NCBI GenBank assembly: GCA_963760285.1
Contig: CAVXCI010000001.1
Coordinates: 248,001-312,000, forward strand
Source of the DNA: PALSA-278 sp963760285
GTDB taxonomy: Bacteria > Acidobacteriota > Terriglobia > Acidiferrales > UBA7541
Length of the DNA: 64,000 bases
Direction of reading: 5' to 3'
In this document: positions 9,198 through 18,196 of the stretch, one piece after another
How the letters are laid out: every line of letters starts with the position of its first letter
How positions within the stretch are numbered: position 1 is the stretch's first letter
The notes under the pieces: generated by a model
What the model saw: the letters and a program-made list of their open reading frames with translations, nothing else
Databases searched by the model: none
Told to the model about the DNA's origin: nothing
Program-made: the position numbers and the translations under genes

Positions 9198-10658
9198 ATG
9201 GTGAAAGGCCCGATCCCCGAGGGTCTCACTTTCGACGATGTGTTGCTGGTGCCCGGCAAGTCATCCGTCCTGCCTGCGGATGCCGATACCCGCACGCATC
9301 TCACGCGCACGATTGCGCTGAATATTCCCATTGTGGCCGCGGCCATGGACACGGTGAGCGAGTCCCGGCTGGCCATAGCCATTGCGCGGCAAGGCGGCCT
9401 GGGGTTCATCCACCGCAACATGACTATCGAGCGGCAGGTGGAGGAAGTGGACAAGGTAAAGCGCTCGGAAAGCGGGATGATCGTGGATCCGGTGACCATA
9501 TCGCCGGAAATCTCCATCCGCGAGGCGTTGGAAATCATGACCAAATACCGCATCTCCGGGCTCCCGGTGACGCGGGGCACCAAGCTGGTGGGAATTCTCA
9601 CCAACCGGGATATGCGGTTTGAGCGCAATCACGACCAGCCGGTCTCCGAGGTGATGACCAGGGAAAACCTGGTCACGGTGCCAGTGGGGACGACTCTGGA
9701 GGGAGCTGAACGCATCCTGCAGAAGCGGCGCATCGAAAAACTGCTGGTGGTGGATTCGGCGTTCAACCTGAGGGGCCTGATTACCGTAAAAGACATTCAG
9801 AAAAAACTGGAGTATCCCAACGCAACCAAGGACGACCAGGGACGGTTGCGCGTGGGGGCGGCGGTGGGCGCAACGGGCGATTATCTGGAACGGGCGCAGG
9901 AATTGGCCAAGACGCAGGTGGACATTCTGGCCATAGACACCGCGCACGGGCATACCAGCCGGGTGATGGAAGCGATTCGGCGCGTAAAAAAGGCGCTGCC
10001 GGAAATGCCTCTGCTGGCGGGAAACGTGGCCACGGAGGACGGGGCGCGCGACTTGATCGCGCTGGGTATTGACGGGCTGAAGGTAGGCATCGGGCCGGGA
10101 TCCATTTGCACCACGCGGATCGTTACCGGCGCGGGCGTGCCGCAGATTACCGCGATTCTGGACGCCTCGCGCGCGGCCCGGGAGGCTGGCATTCCCATCA
10201 TCGCCGACGGTGGAATCAAGTTTTCCGGCGACATTACCAAGGCCATCGCGGCGGGCGCTTCAGCGGTGATGATTGGCGGACTTTTTGCCGGAACGGAAGA
10301 AGCGCCGGGCGAAACTATTTTGTATCAGGGACGCACGTTCAAGGCCTACCGGGGAATGGGTTCCATCGGCGCGATGGAGGCGGGTTCGGCGGACCGCTAC
10401 GCTCAGGAAAGCGCGGCCACGGGGAAAACGGTCCCGGAAGGAATTGAAGGGCAGGTCCCCTACAAGGGCCCGCTATCGGGATTGGTGGAGCAACTGGTGG
10501 GCGGACTGCGCAGCGGAATGGGTTACTGTGGCGCGGCCAATTTGCGTGAATTGCAGGAGAACAGCCATTTTGTGCGCATCAGCAGCGCCGGACTGCGCGA
10601 AAGCCACGTCCACGACGTGATCATCACCCGCGAGGCGCCGAACTACCGCCTGGAATAA
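9198..10658 (+). CDS. guaB: Inosine-5'-monophosphate dehydrogenase
   Basis: 486 residues. The enzyme oxidises IMP to XMP with NAD+, the committed step of guanine nucleotide synthesis. The N-terminal barrel begins GLTFDDVLL, two CBS domains occupy about residues 95-205, and the active-site loop GPGSICTTR carries catalytic Cys304. The flap region with RYAQESA follows, as in the family. The start is fixed by AGGAGG seven bases before the ATG. Full length, no anomalies. A VanZ-like gene follows after 17 bases and may be cotranscribed. Confidence 0.97.
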   Translation: MVKGPIPEGLTFDDVLLVPGKSSVLPADADTRTHLTRTIALNIPIVAAAMDTVSESRLAIAIARQGGLGFIHRNMTIERQVEEVDKVKRSESGMIVDPVTISPEISIREALEIMTKYRISGLPVTRGTKLVGILTNRDMRFERNHDQPVSEVMTRENLVTVPVGTTLEGAERILQKRRIEKLLVVDSAFNLRGLITVKDIQKKLEYPNATKDDQGRLRVGAAVGATGDYLERAQELAKTQVDILAIDTAHGHTSRVMEAIRRVKKALPEMPLLAGNVATEDGARDLIALGIDGLKVGIGPGSICTTRIVTGAGVPQITAILDASRAAREAGIPIIADGGIKFSGDITKAIAAGASAVMIGGLFAGTEEAPGETILYQGRTFKAYRGMGSIGAMEAGSADRYAQESAATGKTVPEGIEGQVPYKGPLSGLVEQLVGGLRSGMGYCGAANLRELQENSHFVRISSAGLRESHVHDVIITREAPNYRLE

Positions 10659-10675
10659 ATGGATACGAAACGCTT

Positions 10676-11176
10676 ATGCAATCCTATGGCGCCCTTCCGA
10701 GTAGAGAAAGTATCGCTAGCGTGAACCGATTTCGGTACGTCTGGCCGGCGTTTTTGTGGGCGGTGGGCATCTTCCTTTTCTCCACCGGGTTTTTCACTTC
10801 TGACAATACCAGCCGGTTCATCATTCCCCTGCTGCATTTCCTTTTCCCCTCCGCTTCGATGGCAACTCTGGAATGGATGCATCACATCATCCGCAAGTGC
10901 GGGCATGTCACGGAATATTTTGTTTTCTGTCTGCTGGTGTTCCGGGCGCTGCGGGGAAAATCAACGGGATGGAACTGGAAATGGGCGTTGTGGGCGGTGG
11001 TGATTGCCGCCGGCTACGCGGCCAGTGATGAATTTCATCAGATTTTTGTCGCCGGGAGGACGCCGGCCGTCCGGGACGTGCTGCTGGACACATCGGGAGC
11101 CATTCTTGCGCAGTGCGTTCTCTTTGTGATGTCGCTGCGCAAACCAGGGGACGCGGCGCGTCTGGCGGAAAAATGA
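10676..11176 (+). CDS. VanZ-like family membrane protein
   Basis: 166 residues with four predicted membrane segments. It carries the VanZ-family signature residues: KCGHVTEYFVF in the second helix region, and SDEFHQIFVAGRTPAVRDVLLDTSG near the C-terminus (the segment split here only for reading). The original VanZ gives low-level teicoplanin resistance, but most homologues have no known role. An alternative GTG at 10721 would remove 15 residues and puts the first hydrophobic helix closer to the start. Confidence 0.8.
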   Translation: MQSYGALPSRESIASVNRFRYVWPAFLWAVGIFLFSTGFFTSDNTSRFIIPLLHFLFPSASMATLEWMHHIIRKCGHVTEYFVFCLLVFRALRGKSTGWNWKWALWAVVIAAGYAASDEFHQIFVAGRTPAVRDVLLDTSGAILAQCVLFVMSLRKPGDAARLAEK

Positions 11177-11222
11177 TAGAAGCTATTTTCATGGCAATGA
11201 TGCCGGAAAGAGGAGAGCGTTT

Positions 11223-13061
11223 ATGAATCGTGATTTCAAGCGCCTGCTTCCGCTGGCCGTGGCGCTGCTTCTGATGGCGCTACCCTGCCGCGCGGGTTCA
11301 GGGCCGCTGCAATATGAGTTGCGGTTTGAGAAACCCAACACGCATCTGGTGGACGTGAGCATCCACGCCGACGGCCTGAATGGACGATCCGTGGAATTCG
11401 CCATCCCCGACTGGGCGCCGGGATCCTACTACATCATGAACTACTCCGCCAACGTGCAGGGATTTCAGGCCGCGTCCGCGGACGGACGCGCGCTGGCATG
11501 GCGGAAGATTGACGGCCAGACCTGGCGCGTCGAGCTGGGTGGCGCAAAACAGGTCACCATCCAATATAAAATGTACGGAAACACGCTGGCAAACAACCTG
11601 TTGCAGTACAACGACCATCACGCCTTCTTCGGCGGGCCCTCCGTGTGGATGTATCAGGTGGACGGAAAGCCGCGGCCCATCGAATTGACCGTTGCCGCGC
11701 CCGCCGGCTGGAAAATCGCCACGGGCATGCCGCGAAATTCCGATACCACTTTCAGCGCGCCGAATTACGACACCTTTGCGGATTGCCCCATGGAGATTTC
11801 CGGCTTTCAGGAGAAAACTTTCCAGGTGGAGGGGACCACCTTTCACGTGATCGTGGACGACGCGATGGGCAACGCCGATTTCTCGAAATTCACGGGAGAC
11901 CTGCAAAAAGCGGTGGCGGTGATTGTTCCCATGTTTGCTTCGGTGACCGGCACGCCGCAACCCGCGCCCTTTAAGGATTATTGGTTCCTGTTCCATATAT
12001 GGCCGAAAACAGGCGGCGGCCTCGAACACCTGAACTCGACGCAGATTGATTTCGGGTCGGACTTTGACGACGCGGCCGCCAACGGACCATTTCATAACCA
12101 ATATGATCAGAAACTCTTCGTTACCGCGCACGAATTCTTTCACGCCTGGAACGTGAAGCGGCTTCGCCCGCTCCCGTTGGGCCCGTTCGATTACACCCGG
12201 GAAGTGCATACTCCTTCGCTCTGGATTTCCGAGGGCCTCACCAGCTACTACGCCGACCTGGCGTTGGAACACGCGGGAATCATCACGCCGCAGCAATATC
12301 TGGACAGCATCGCTCTTTTCATCACGGATTTCGAGCAGCTTCCCGGGCGCAAAGAGCGAAGCATTGAGGACACCAGTTGGGATACCTGGTACAGATTCCT
12401 GCGCGCGGAAAACAATCTGGCGAACACTTCCTATTCCTATTACGACGGCGGACAGATCGTGGGGCACCTCCTGGATTTCGCCATCCGCCAAAATACCGGG
12501 AATCAAAAATCGCTGGACGACTGGATGCGGCTGATGTACTCGCGCTACGCGCTTCCCAAGCCGGGATTCGAGCCCCAGGATGCGGTGAAGGTGGCGTCCG
12601 AGACGGCGGGGATGGACATGAGCGGCTTCTTCCAGGAATACATAAGCGGAAAACAGGCGCTGCCGTATGAAAAATATTTCGCGTACGCGGGAATTGCCGT
12701 GGAGAAATCACCCAATCGGGATAAACCCTGGCTGGGCGTGGCCACAAAAAAGACCGACAACGGCGAGCTAACCATAGACAACGTAATTCCGGGAGGGCCG
12801 GCGGATACGGCGGGGCTGAGCCGGGACGACATCATCGTGGCCGTGGACGGGCGCAGCACTTCGTTTGACGATTTTCCAATCACCATCGCGGCCAGGAAAC
12901 CCGGCGATACCGCGCGCATTAGCGTGTTTCGTGACGGAAAACTGAGGGAATTCACGGCGACGCTGGCCCCGAATCCCTATTTCACGTACTCGCTGAAGCC
13001 GATGGCCAATCCCACGCCGGAGCAGCAGCAGATTTACAAATCGTGGATGGGATTGAAATAG
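11223..13061 (+). CDS. M61-family glycyl aminopeptidase-like protein with PDZ domain
   Basis: 612 residues. The signal peptide is about residues 1-24. An N-terminal beta domain is followed by the M61 catalytic domain with HEFFH (His303, Glu304, His307) and the third ligand Glu in WISEGLTSYY. A C-terminal PDZ domain (about 505-590) begins PWLGV and contains a GGPADTAGL binding loop. M61 enzymes are periplasmic zinc peptidases with preference for N-terminal Gly/Ala. The start has GAGGAGAGCGTTT upstream. Confidence 0.9.
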   Translation: MNRDFKRLLPLAVALLLMALPCRAGSGPLQYELRFEKPNTHLVDVSIHADGLNGRSVEFAIPDWAPGSYYIMNYSANVQGFQAASADGRALAWRKIDGQTWRVELGGAKQVTIQYKMYGNTLANNLLQYNDHHAFFGGPSVWMYQVDGKPRPIELTVAAPAGWKIATGMPRNSDTTFSAPNYDTFADCPMEISGFQEKTFQVEGTTFHVIVDDAMGNADFSKFTGDLQKAVAVIVPMFASVTGTPQPAPFKDYWFLFHIWPKTGGGLEHLNSTQIDFGSDFDDAAANGPFHNQYDQKLFVTAHEFFHAWNVKRLRPLPLGPFDYTREVHTPSLWISEGLTSYYADLALEHAGIITPQQYLDSIALFITDFEQLPGRKERSIEDTSWDTWYRFLRAENNLANTSYSYYDGGQIVGHLLDFAIRQNTGNQKSLDDWMRLMYSRYALPKPGFEPQDAVKVASETAGMDMSGFFQEYISGKQALPYEKYFAYAGIAVEKSPNRDKPWLGVATKKTDNGELTIDNVIPGGPADTAGLSRDDIIVAVDGRSTSFDDFPITIAARKPGDTARISVFRDGKLREFTATLAPNPYFTYSLKPMANPTPEQQQIYKSWMGLK

Positions 13062-13111
13062 ACCGGCGAATCTCCTTTTGCTCGCTGGATGCGGGCGACC
13101 CGGTTCTCCCC

Positions 13112-13148
13112 AAAAATCAAAAGGCCCGCGAGTGAAGAATCGCGGGCC
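13112..13148 (-). terminator. Rho-independent terminator of the ribosomal superoperon
   Basis: On the minus strand the nine-base stem GGCCCGCGA / TCGCGGGCC with an eight-base loop is followed by TTTTGATTTTT. It lies about 46 bases past the rplQ stop codon, at the end of the 36-gene run. Confidence 0.9.
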
Positions 13149-13193
13149 GGAAGATACTGCGGGTTGAAGATTCTTCGAGCGTTGAAAAGCTGA

Positions 13194-13649
13194 TTACGGC
13201 TTGATGTCCTCTTCGGGAATTCGGGCGTCGGGCGGCGTGAAGGTTTCTTCCTGATCGCGCGACTTCTTTTCCTTCTTTTCTTTTCTCTTAAGTTCGGAGC
13301 CGATGAATTCCAGGACCGCCAGCTCGGCGCCGTCGCCGATGCGAAAGCCGTTGCGGACGATGCGGGTATAGCCGCCCTGGCGGTCGGCAAACCGCGGCGC
13401 CAGTTCGCCAAAAAGCTTTTTTGTGGCTTCCGGGGTCTGCAGGAACGAAGCCGCCTGCCGGCGCGTGTGCAGTGTGTCGCGCTTGCCCAGAGTGATCATG
13501 CGCTCCGCCAGCGGCCGGGTGGCCTTGGCGCGGCGGATGGTGGTGGAAATGCGCTCGTGCAGAATCAGATTAGTGACCAGGTTGCGCAGCACGGCGCGCC
13601 GGTGCGCGGGCTGCTTTCCCAGTTTGGAGCCTGCTTTCAGGTGTCGCAT
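13194..13649 (-). CDS. rplQ: 50S ribosomal protein L17
   Basis: 151 residues, starting MRHLKAGSKLGK, which is the family's near-invariant N-terminus. The core fits L17; a Lys/Glu/Pro-rich C-terminal tail of about 30 residues (from KRKEKKEKK onward) is longer than usual and probably disordered. It is the last gene of the alpha-operon part, 15 bases after rpoA, followed by a terminator. Confidence 0.97.
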   Translation of the reverse strand: MRHLKAGSKLGKQPAHRRAVLRNLVTNLILHERISTTIRRAKATRPLAERMITLGKRDTLHTRRQAASFLQTPEATKKLFGELAPRFADRQGGYTRIVRNGFRIGDGAELAVLEFIGSELKRKEKKEKKSRDQEETFTPPDARIPEEDIKP

Positions 13650-13664
13650 CGGTCCCTTCCTGCC

Positions 13665-14693
13665 TTACATTGTGGATGTTTCTTCCGCCGGAGGCGGAGC
13701 AGTCTGGCTGGGCATGGGCGGCCAGATGATGCGGCCGTGCTCGTCAAATTTCGTGCCAAGTCCCAGGCCCATGCGCGACAGTATTTCCTTAATTTCGTTC
13801 AGCGACTTGCGGCCGAAGTTCTTGGTTTTCAGCATTTCCGATTCGGACTTCTGCACCAGCTCCCGCAACGTCTGGATATTGGCGTTCTTGAGGCAATTGT
13901 AGGAACGCACGGAAAGCTCCAGCTCGTCCACGGAACGATCCAGATAATCCAGTCGAGGATCGCTGAGGTTGTCCGAGGATTCTTCAATCATCTCCGGCGC
14001 TTCCTCGAAATTGATGAACACGGTCATGTGGTCTTTGATCAGCTTGGCGGCCAGGCCGATGGCGTCCTGAGGAGTGACCGATCCATTGGTCCAAACCTGC
14101 AATGACAGCTTTTCATAATCGGTCATCTGCCCCAGGCGGGCGGCTTCGATGGTGTAATTCACCTTGCGCACCGGCGAGTGGACGGAATCCACCGGAATAT
14201 AGCCGACGGGCAGGTCTTCGTCATAGTTACGATCGGCGGAGACATAGCCGCGGCCATTCTTCACGCGCATTTCAATCTGCAGCTGGCCGCCTTCGCTGAC
14301 CATGGCGATGTAAACGTTCTTGTCCAGCACTTCCACGTCGCCGTCCGCTTCCAGATTGGCGGAGGTCACCGGTCCGGGCGTGGTCACGTTGATGTAGACG
14401 GTCTTGGACTGGTCGGTGTTCAGTTTCAGCGGAACCTGTTTCAGGTTCAGGATGATATCCGTGGCGTCTTCCACCACGCCGGGAATGGAAGAAAACTCGT
14501 GCAACACCCCTTCAATTCTTACCGCCGTGACCGCGGCCCCTTCGATGGAGCTAAGCAGCGCGCGCCGCAAAGCATTGCCCACCGTGGTCGCCCAGCCGCG
14601 TTCCAATGGCTGCGCGGAAAACTCGCCAAACTTGTCCGTCAGCGTCTCCAGTTCCACCGCCAGCCGTTTCGGTTTCTGAAAGCCCTTCCACAT
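13665..14693 (-). CDS. rpoA: DNA-directed RNA polymerase subunit alpha
   Basis: 342 residues. The N-terminal assembly domain begins MWKGFQKPKRL and contains ERGWATTVGNALRR. The C-terminal domain has the helix-hairpin-helix region ending NEIKEILSRMGLGLG, which contacts UP elements and activators. The ATG at 14693 is chosen over 14726 because AGGAGG stands seven bases before it. The position between rpsD and rplQ is standard. Confidence 0.97.
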   Translation of the reverse strand: MWKGFQKPKRLAVELETLTDKFGEFSAQPLERGWATTVGNALRRALLSSIEGAAVTAVRIEGVLHEFSSIPGVVEDATDIILNLKQVPLKLNTDQSKTVYINVTTPGPVTSANLEADGDVEVLDKNVYIAMVSEGGQLQIEMRVKNGRGYVSADRNYDEDLPVGYIPVDSVHSPVRKVNYTIEAARLGQMTDYEKLSLQVWTNGSVTPQDAIGLAAKLIKDHMTVFINFEEAPEMIEESSDNLSDPRLDYLDRSVDELELSVRSYNCLKNANIQTLRELVQKSESEMLKTKNFGRKSLNEIKEILSRMGLGLGTKFDEHGRIIWPPMPSQTAPPPAEETSTM

Positions 14694-14761
14694 TTTCGTC
14701 CTCCTGTCCGCCGCAAGGCGGGACACAGCTCCAGCTAATTCGTTATTTTTCCGGGCACGCC

Positions 14762-15394
14762 CTACTTCGAGTAGAGTTCGACGACGAACTGCTCGTTCAT
14801 GGGCGGCGTCTGCACGTCTTCGCGCTTGGGCATGGCCAGCACTCGCGCGCGGAAATTCTCGCGGTCAATTTCCAGCCAGTTGCCGCGCCCTGGCTCTGGG
14901 CCAGGTTTCTGGCTTCCAGAACCATGGCGTTGTGATGCATTTTTTCCTTCAAGCGCAATGTCATCGCCCACCTGCACCAGATAACTGGGAATGTTTACCT
15001 TCTTGCCCTTGATGAGCACATGCCCGTGAAGCACGATCTGGCGGGCCTGGGCGCGTGAACTGGCCATCCCGGCGCGGTAGACCACGTTATCCAGGCGGCG
15101 CTCCAAAGTGACCACCAGGTTGGAGCCGGTGGGACCCTTGGCGCGCTCGGCCTTTTCAAAGTAATTGCGGAACTGGCGCTCCAACAGCCCGTAGGTGCGC
15201 TTCATCTTCTGCTTTTCGCGCAACTGCAATCCATAGCCGGCCAGCTTGGGACGGCGTGCCTGGCCATGCTGTCCGGGAACGAAATTGCGCTTCTCGATCG
15301 CACAGCGATCCGTGAAACAGCGCGCTCCCTTCAGGAAGAGTTTCATCCCTTCCCGGCGGCACAACCTGCAAACAGCATCACGATGTCTTGCCAA
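14762..15394 (-). CDS. rpsD: 30S ribosomal protein S4
   Basis: 210 residues. Binds 16S rRNA early in assembly and in many bacteria represses its own operon. The N-terminus has four Cys (CRLCRREG, then CFTDRC), the zinc-binding form of S4. The S4 RNA-binding domain is in the second half (RLDNVVYRAGMASSRAQARQ, split motif region about residues 95-155). It lies between rpsK and rpoA. Confidence 0.97.
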   Translation of the reverse strand: MARHRDAVCRLCRREGMKLFLKGARCFTDRCAIEKRNFVPGQHGQARRPKLAGYGLQLREKQKMKRTYGLLERQFRNYFEKAERAKGPTGSNLVVTLERRLDNVVYRAGMASSRAQARQIVLHGHVLIKGKKVNIPSYLVQVGDDIALEGKNASQRHGSGSQKPGPEPGRGNWLEIDRENFRARVLAMPKREDVQTPPMNEQFVVELYSK

Positions 15395-15423
15395 TTTATT
15401 CTCTCCTTCTCCGAATACTCAAC

Positions 15424-15866
15424 TTACACGCGGCGGCGCTTGGGCGGCCGGCAGCCATTGTGGGGGACAGGGGTTACGTCCCGGATAACGTTGATGTGCA
15501 AACCGGCCGAGGCCAGTGCGCGCACCGCGGATTCGCGGCCGGCGCCGGGACCTTTCACCCGCACTTCCACGCCCTTCATCCCATACTGATCACGCGCCAC
15601 GCTGGCGGCGGCCACGGCGGCCTGCTGCGCGGCGTAGGGCGTACCCTTGCGCGAACCCTTGAAGCCGGCGGAGCCGCCGACGACCAGCTGACCACGCGGC
15701 CGTCAGGATCGCTGAGGGTGATGATGGTGTTGTTGAACGTCGCATAAACATAGGCGACGCCCTGCGGCACCAGGCGCTTTTCGCGCTTCTTGCGAAATTC
15801 CTTCTTGCGCCGGGTCGGTTTTGCCCCCGGTGTAGCCGCTGCTGAATCCTGAGGTTCTTTTGCCAC
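15424..15866 (-). CDS. rpsK: 30S ribosomal protein S11, interrupted by one frameshift
   Basis: The first part (GTG start 15866) reads normally through TLSDPDGRVVSWSSA. The frame then breaks near 15676 and S11 resumes in another frame as GSAGFKGSRKGTPYAAQQA and on to the usual end PHNGCRPPKRRRV at 15424. One missing C after TCGTCGGC restores the whole protein. S11 is essential, so a sequencing or assembly deletion is far more likely than a real lesion. It forms the platform of the 30S subunit with S6/S18. It lies between rpsM and rpsD. Confidence 0.9.
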
Positions 15867-15899
15867 GGGTTTTGCTCTCCTCCATTGCCGGCGGCCGGC

Positions 15900-16286
15900 T
15901 TACTTGCGAATCATTACTTTCTTCTTGGTGGCCACAGCGCCGCGCCGCGGACCTTTGCGCGTGCGCGCGTTGGTATGCGTGCGCTGGCCGTGGACCGGAA
16001 GATTCCGGCGGTGACGCAGGCCGCGGTAGCATTGAATTTCAATCAGCCGGCGGACGTTCATCTGAATCTCCTTGCGGAGATCGCCTTCCACGCGGCCTTC
16101 GGCTTCAATGGCCTGGCGGATGTGGTTTACTTCCTCTTCCGTCAGGTCCTTGATCTTCTTGGACCCGTCCACATTGGCGCCGGCGCAAAGAGATTTGGCG
16201 CGCGCCGGCCCGATGCCGTAAATGGCCGTGAGCCCGATGCGAATCTGCTTGTTGAGGGGCAGGTCAATGCCCGCGATACGTGCCAT
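15900..16286 (-). CDS. rpsM: 30S ribosomal protein S13
   Basis: 128 residues, beginning MARIAGIDLP with a helix-two-turn-helix region (AIYGIGPARA) and the basic tail RTHTNARTRKGPRRG. Located in the 30S head at the bridge to the 50S subunit. It follows rpmJ by 13 bases. Confidence 0.97.
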   Translation of the reverse strand: MARIAGIDLPLNKQIRIGLTAIYGIGPARAKSLCAGANVDGSKKIKDLTEEEVNHIRQAIEAEGRVEGDLRKEIQMNVRRLIEIQCYRGLRHRRNLPVHGQRTHTNARTRKGPRRGAVATKKKVMIRK

Positions 16287-16299
16287 GTAGCCTTCCTCC

Positions 16300-16413
16300 C
16301 TAGCCCTGACGCTGCTTGTGCTTCGGATTGGAACAGATCACGCGCACCACGCCGCGCCGGTGGATCACCTTGCACTTCATGCAGATTACCTTTACAGATG
16401 CCCGGACTTTCAT
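16300..16413 (-). CDS. rpmJ: 50S ribosomal protein L36
   Basis: 37 residues, found by direct translation. It begins MKVRASVKVICMKCKVIHRR and ends NPKHKQRQG. Three Cys and a His form the zinc site of the C+ type L36. It lies between infA and rpsM, the expected place. Confidence 0.95.
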   Translation of the reverse strand: MKVRASVKVICMKCKVIHRRGVVRVICSNPKHKQRQG

Positions 16414-16435
16414 TTCGATTCCCTTCCCTCCGCTT

Positions 16436-16705
16436 CTACTTGAAGCGGTACGTAATGCGTCCGCGAGTCAAATCGTAGGGCGAAAGCTCCACGGACACGC
16501 GGTCACCCGGCAGAATACGGATGAAATTCTTGCGCATCTTGCCGGAGATATGCGCCAGGACCTGGTGCTTGTTTTCCAATTCAACGCGGAACATGGCATT
16601 GGGCAGCGGCTCGATCACCGTGGCCATCACCTCGATGGCATCCTCTTTCGGGTTGCTATCGTCGCGCTTCTTTTCGTTATCAGGCCGCTTAACCATCGTC
16701 TCCAT
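16436..16705 (-). CDS. infA: Translation initiation factor IF-1
   Basis: 89 residues. The OB-fold core is close to the family (KEDAIEV, HISGKMRKNFIRILPGD, ending RGRITYRFK). Before the core is a charged extension of about 18 residues, longer than the usual 72-residue IF-1. A start at the internal ATG 16696 would remove only three residues, so most of the extension is real if the frame is right. It lies between map and rpmJ, as in many bacteria. Confidence 0.93.
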   Translation of the reverse strand: METMVKRPDNEKKRDDSNPKEDAIEVMATVIEPLPNAMFRVELENKHQVLAHISGKMRKNFIRILPGDRVSVELSPYDLTRGRITYRFK

Positions 16706-16732
16706 TTACTTCAGATGCTTCCGCGATTCCGC

Positions 16733-17506
16733 TTACCAGCAGGGGCCGTCCGCGGCGCGAGGCCGCGTCAAAACCCACGGGCCGTTACTGGTGACCGCCA
16801 CGGTGTGCTCATAGTGAGCCGAGTCGCTGCCATCCGCTGTCACCGCGGTCCACTTATCTTCCAGAACGCGGACGGCCGCTCCGCCGGCGTTCACCATGGG
16901 CTCGATGGCCAGGACCATTCCTTCCCGCAGCTTCGGCCCATGCCCGGGCTCGCCGTAATTCGGAACCTGGGGCTCTTCGTGCATCTTGGTGCCGATGCCG
17001 TGGCCCACAAATTCGCGGACCACCGAAAAACCTTCCTGCTCCACCCACTGCTGCACGGCCGCGGAAACATCGCTGAGCCGGTTGCCAGCCCGAACTTGCT
17101 CAATCGCCCGGTCCAGCGACTCACGGGTGACGCGCAACAGGCGCTCCCGCTCCGGCGTAACTGGCCCCACGGGAACCGTCACCGCCGCATCGCCGAAATA
17201 CCCGTCGCACTCCGCGCCAAAATCCAGGGAGATGATGTCTCCCTCGCGAACTTTCCGCCGCCCCGACGGAATCCCGTGCACGATTTCGCTGTTGATCGAA
17301 GTGCACAGCGTGGCGGGATATCCCATGTATCCCTTGAACGCCGGCCGCGCGCCGCGCTCCCGCGCCATCCTTTCCGCCACCGCGTCCAGCTCGCGCGTGG
17401 TGACGCCGGGACGAACCATTTCACGCAGGGCCGTCAGGACTTCATAGACCACCTGCCCGGCGCGGTGCATCTTTTCCAATTCCGCGGCTGACTTGCAAAC
17501 AATCAT
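16733..17506 (-). CDS. map: Methionine aminopeptidase, type I
   Basis: 257 residues. Removes N-terminal Met from nascent proteins. The five metal ligands are visible in SLDFGAECDGYFGDAA (two Asp), GHGIGTKMHE (His), AIEPMV (Glu) and the Glu of HYEHTVAVT. No N-terminal zinc region, so type Ia. The start overlaps the end of adk by four bases (17503-17506), suggesting translational coupling. Confidence 0.95.
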   Translation of the reverse strand: MIVCKSAAELEKMHRAGQVVYEVLTALREMVRPGVTTRELDAVAERMARERGARPAFKGYMGYPATLCTSINSEIVHGIPSGRRKVREGDIISLDFGAECDGYFGDAAVTVPVGPVTPERERLLRVTRESLDRAIEQVRAGNRLSDVSAAVQQWVEQEGFSVVREFVGHGIGTKMHEEPQVPNYGEPGHGPKLREGMVLAIEPMVNAGGAAVRVLEDKWTAVTADGSDSAHYEHTVAVTSNGPWVLTRPRAADGPCW

Positions 17507-18196
17507 GCCGATGGCGCACCGGATTCCACGATCTGGAGCAAACGCCGGGTCACTTCCTCGGCATCCACTCCGCCATCCACTTCCGTCAGAAGACCCCGGC
17601 AGCGGTAATAATCCACCAGCGGTTTGGTCTGGCGTTCGTAGGCAACCAGGCGCTCCCGAATCACTTCCGGCCGGTCGTCGGGCCGCTGAATCAATTCGCC
17701 GCCGTCCGCGTCACAACGCCCCTCAACCTTGGGCGTGTGGTCATGAATGTTGTATATCTCGCCGCCCACCGCGCAGGTTCTGCGCCCGGTCAGCCGGCGG
17801 AGAAGTTTTCTCCGAATCCACGGCCAGATAAATCACCAGCGGATGGCCCCAATTCCCCTGCTGGAGCAGATGGTCCAGCCCCTTCGCCTGCGCCAGCGTG
17901 CGCGGAAAACCGTCCAGAATAAATCCCCAGGAACAATCGGGCCGCTGCAGCCGTTCGGCAACCATTCCCAGCACCATCTCGTCCGGAACCAGGCCGCCGC
18001 GTTCCATGATGGGCCTGGCCTGCAAACCCAACTCTGTTCCGCGGCTGACGTTGTCGCGAAACATATCGCCGGTGGAAAGATGCGCCAGTCCGGCCTTCCG
18101 CGCAATCCGCTTGGCCTGCGTACCTTTGCCCGCGCCCGGCGGCCCCAGGAAAATCAGCGCCCGGCGCAAATTCGGCGCCGGTGAACCACTAGGCAC
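17503..18196 (-). CDS. adk: Adenylate kinase, interrupted by one frameshift
   Basis: Converts ATP + AMP to two ADP. The N-terminal part has the P-loop GPPGAGKGTQA, STGDMFRD and GFILDGFPRT. The frame breaks in the run of four A residues at 17806-17809 (minus strand). Removing one A gives EKLLRRLTGRRTCAVGGEIYN and continues to the stop at 17503. The lid domain and C-terminus are then normal. As adk is essential, a homopolymer sequencing error is the likely cause. The GTG start at 18196 overlaps the end of secY. Confidence 0.9.

Noticed and set aside
15660..15690. Programmed frameshifting in rpsK
   Set aside because: No slippery heptamer or downstream structure is seen and S11 is not known to use it; a missing base is simpler.
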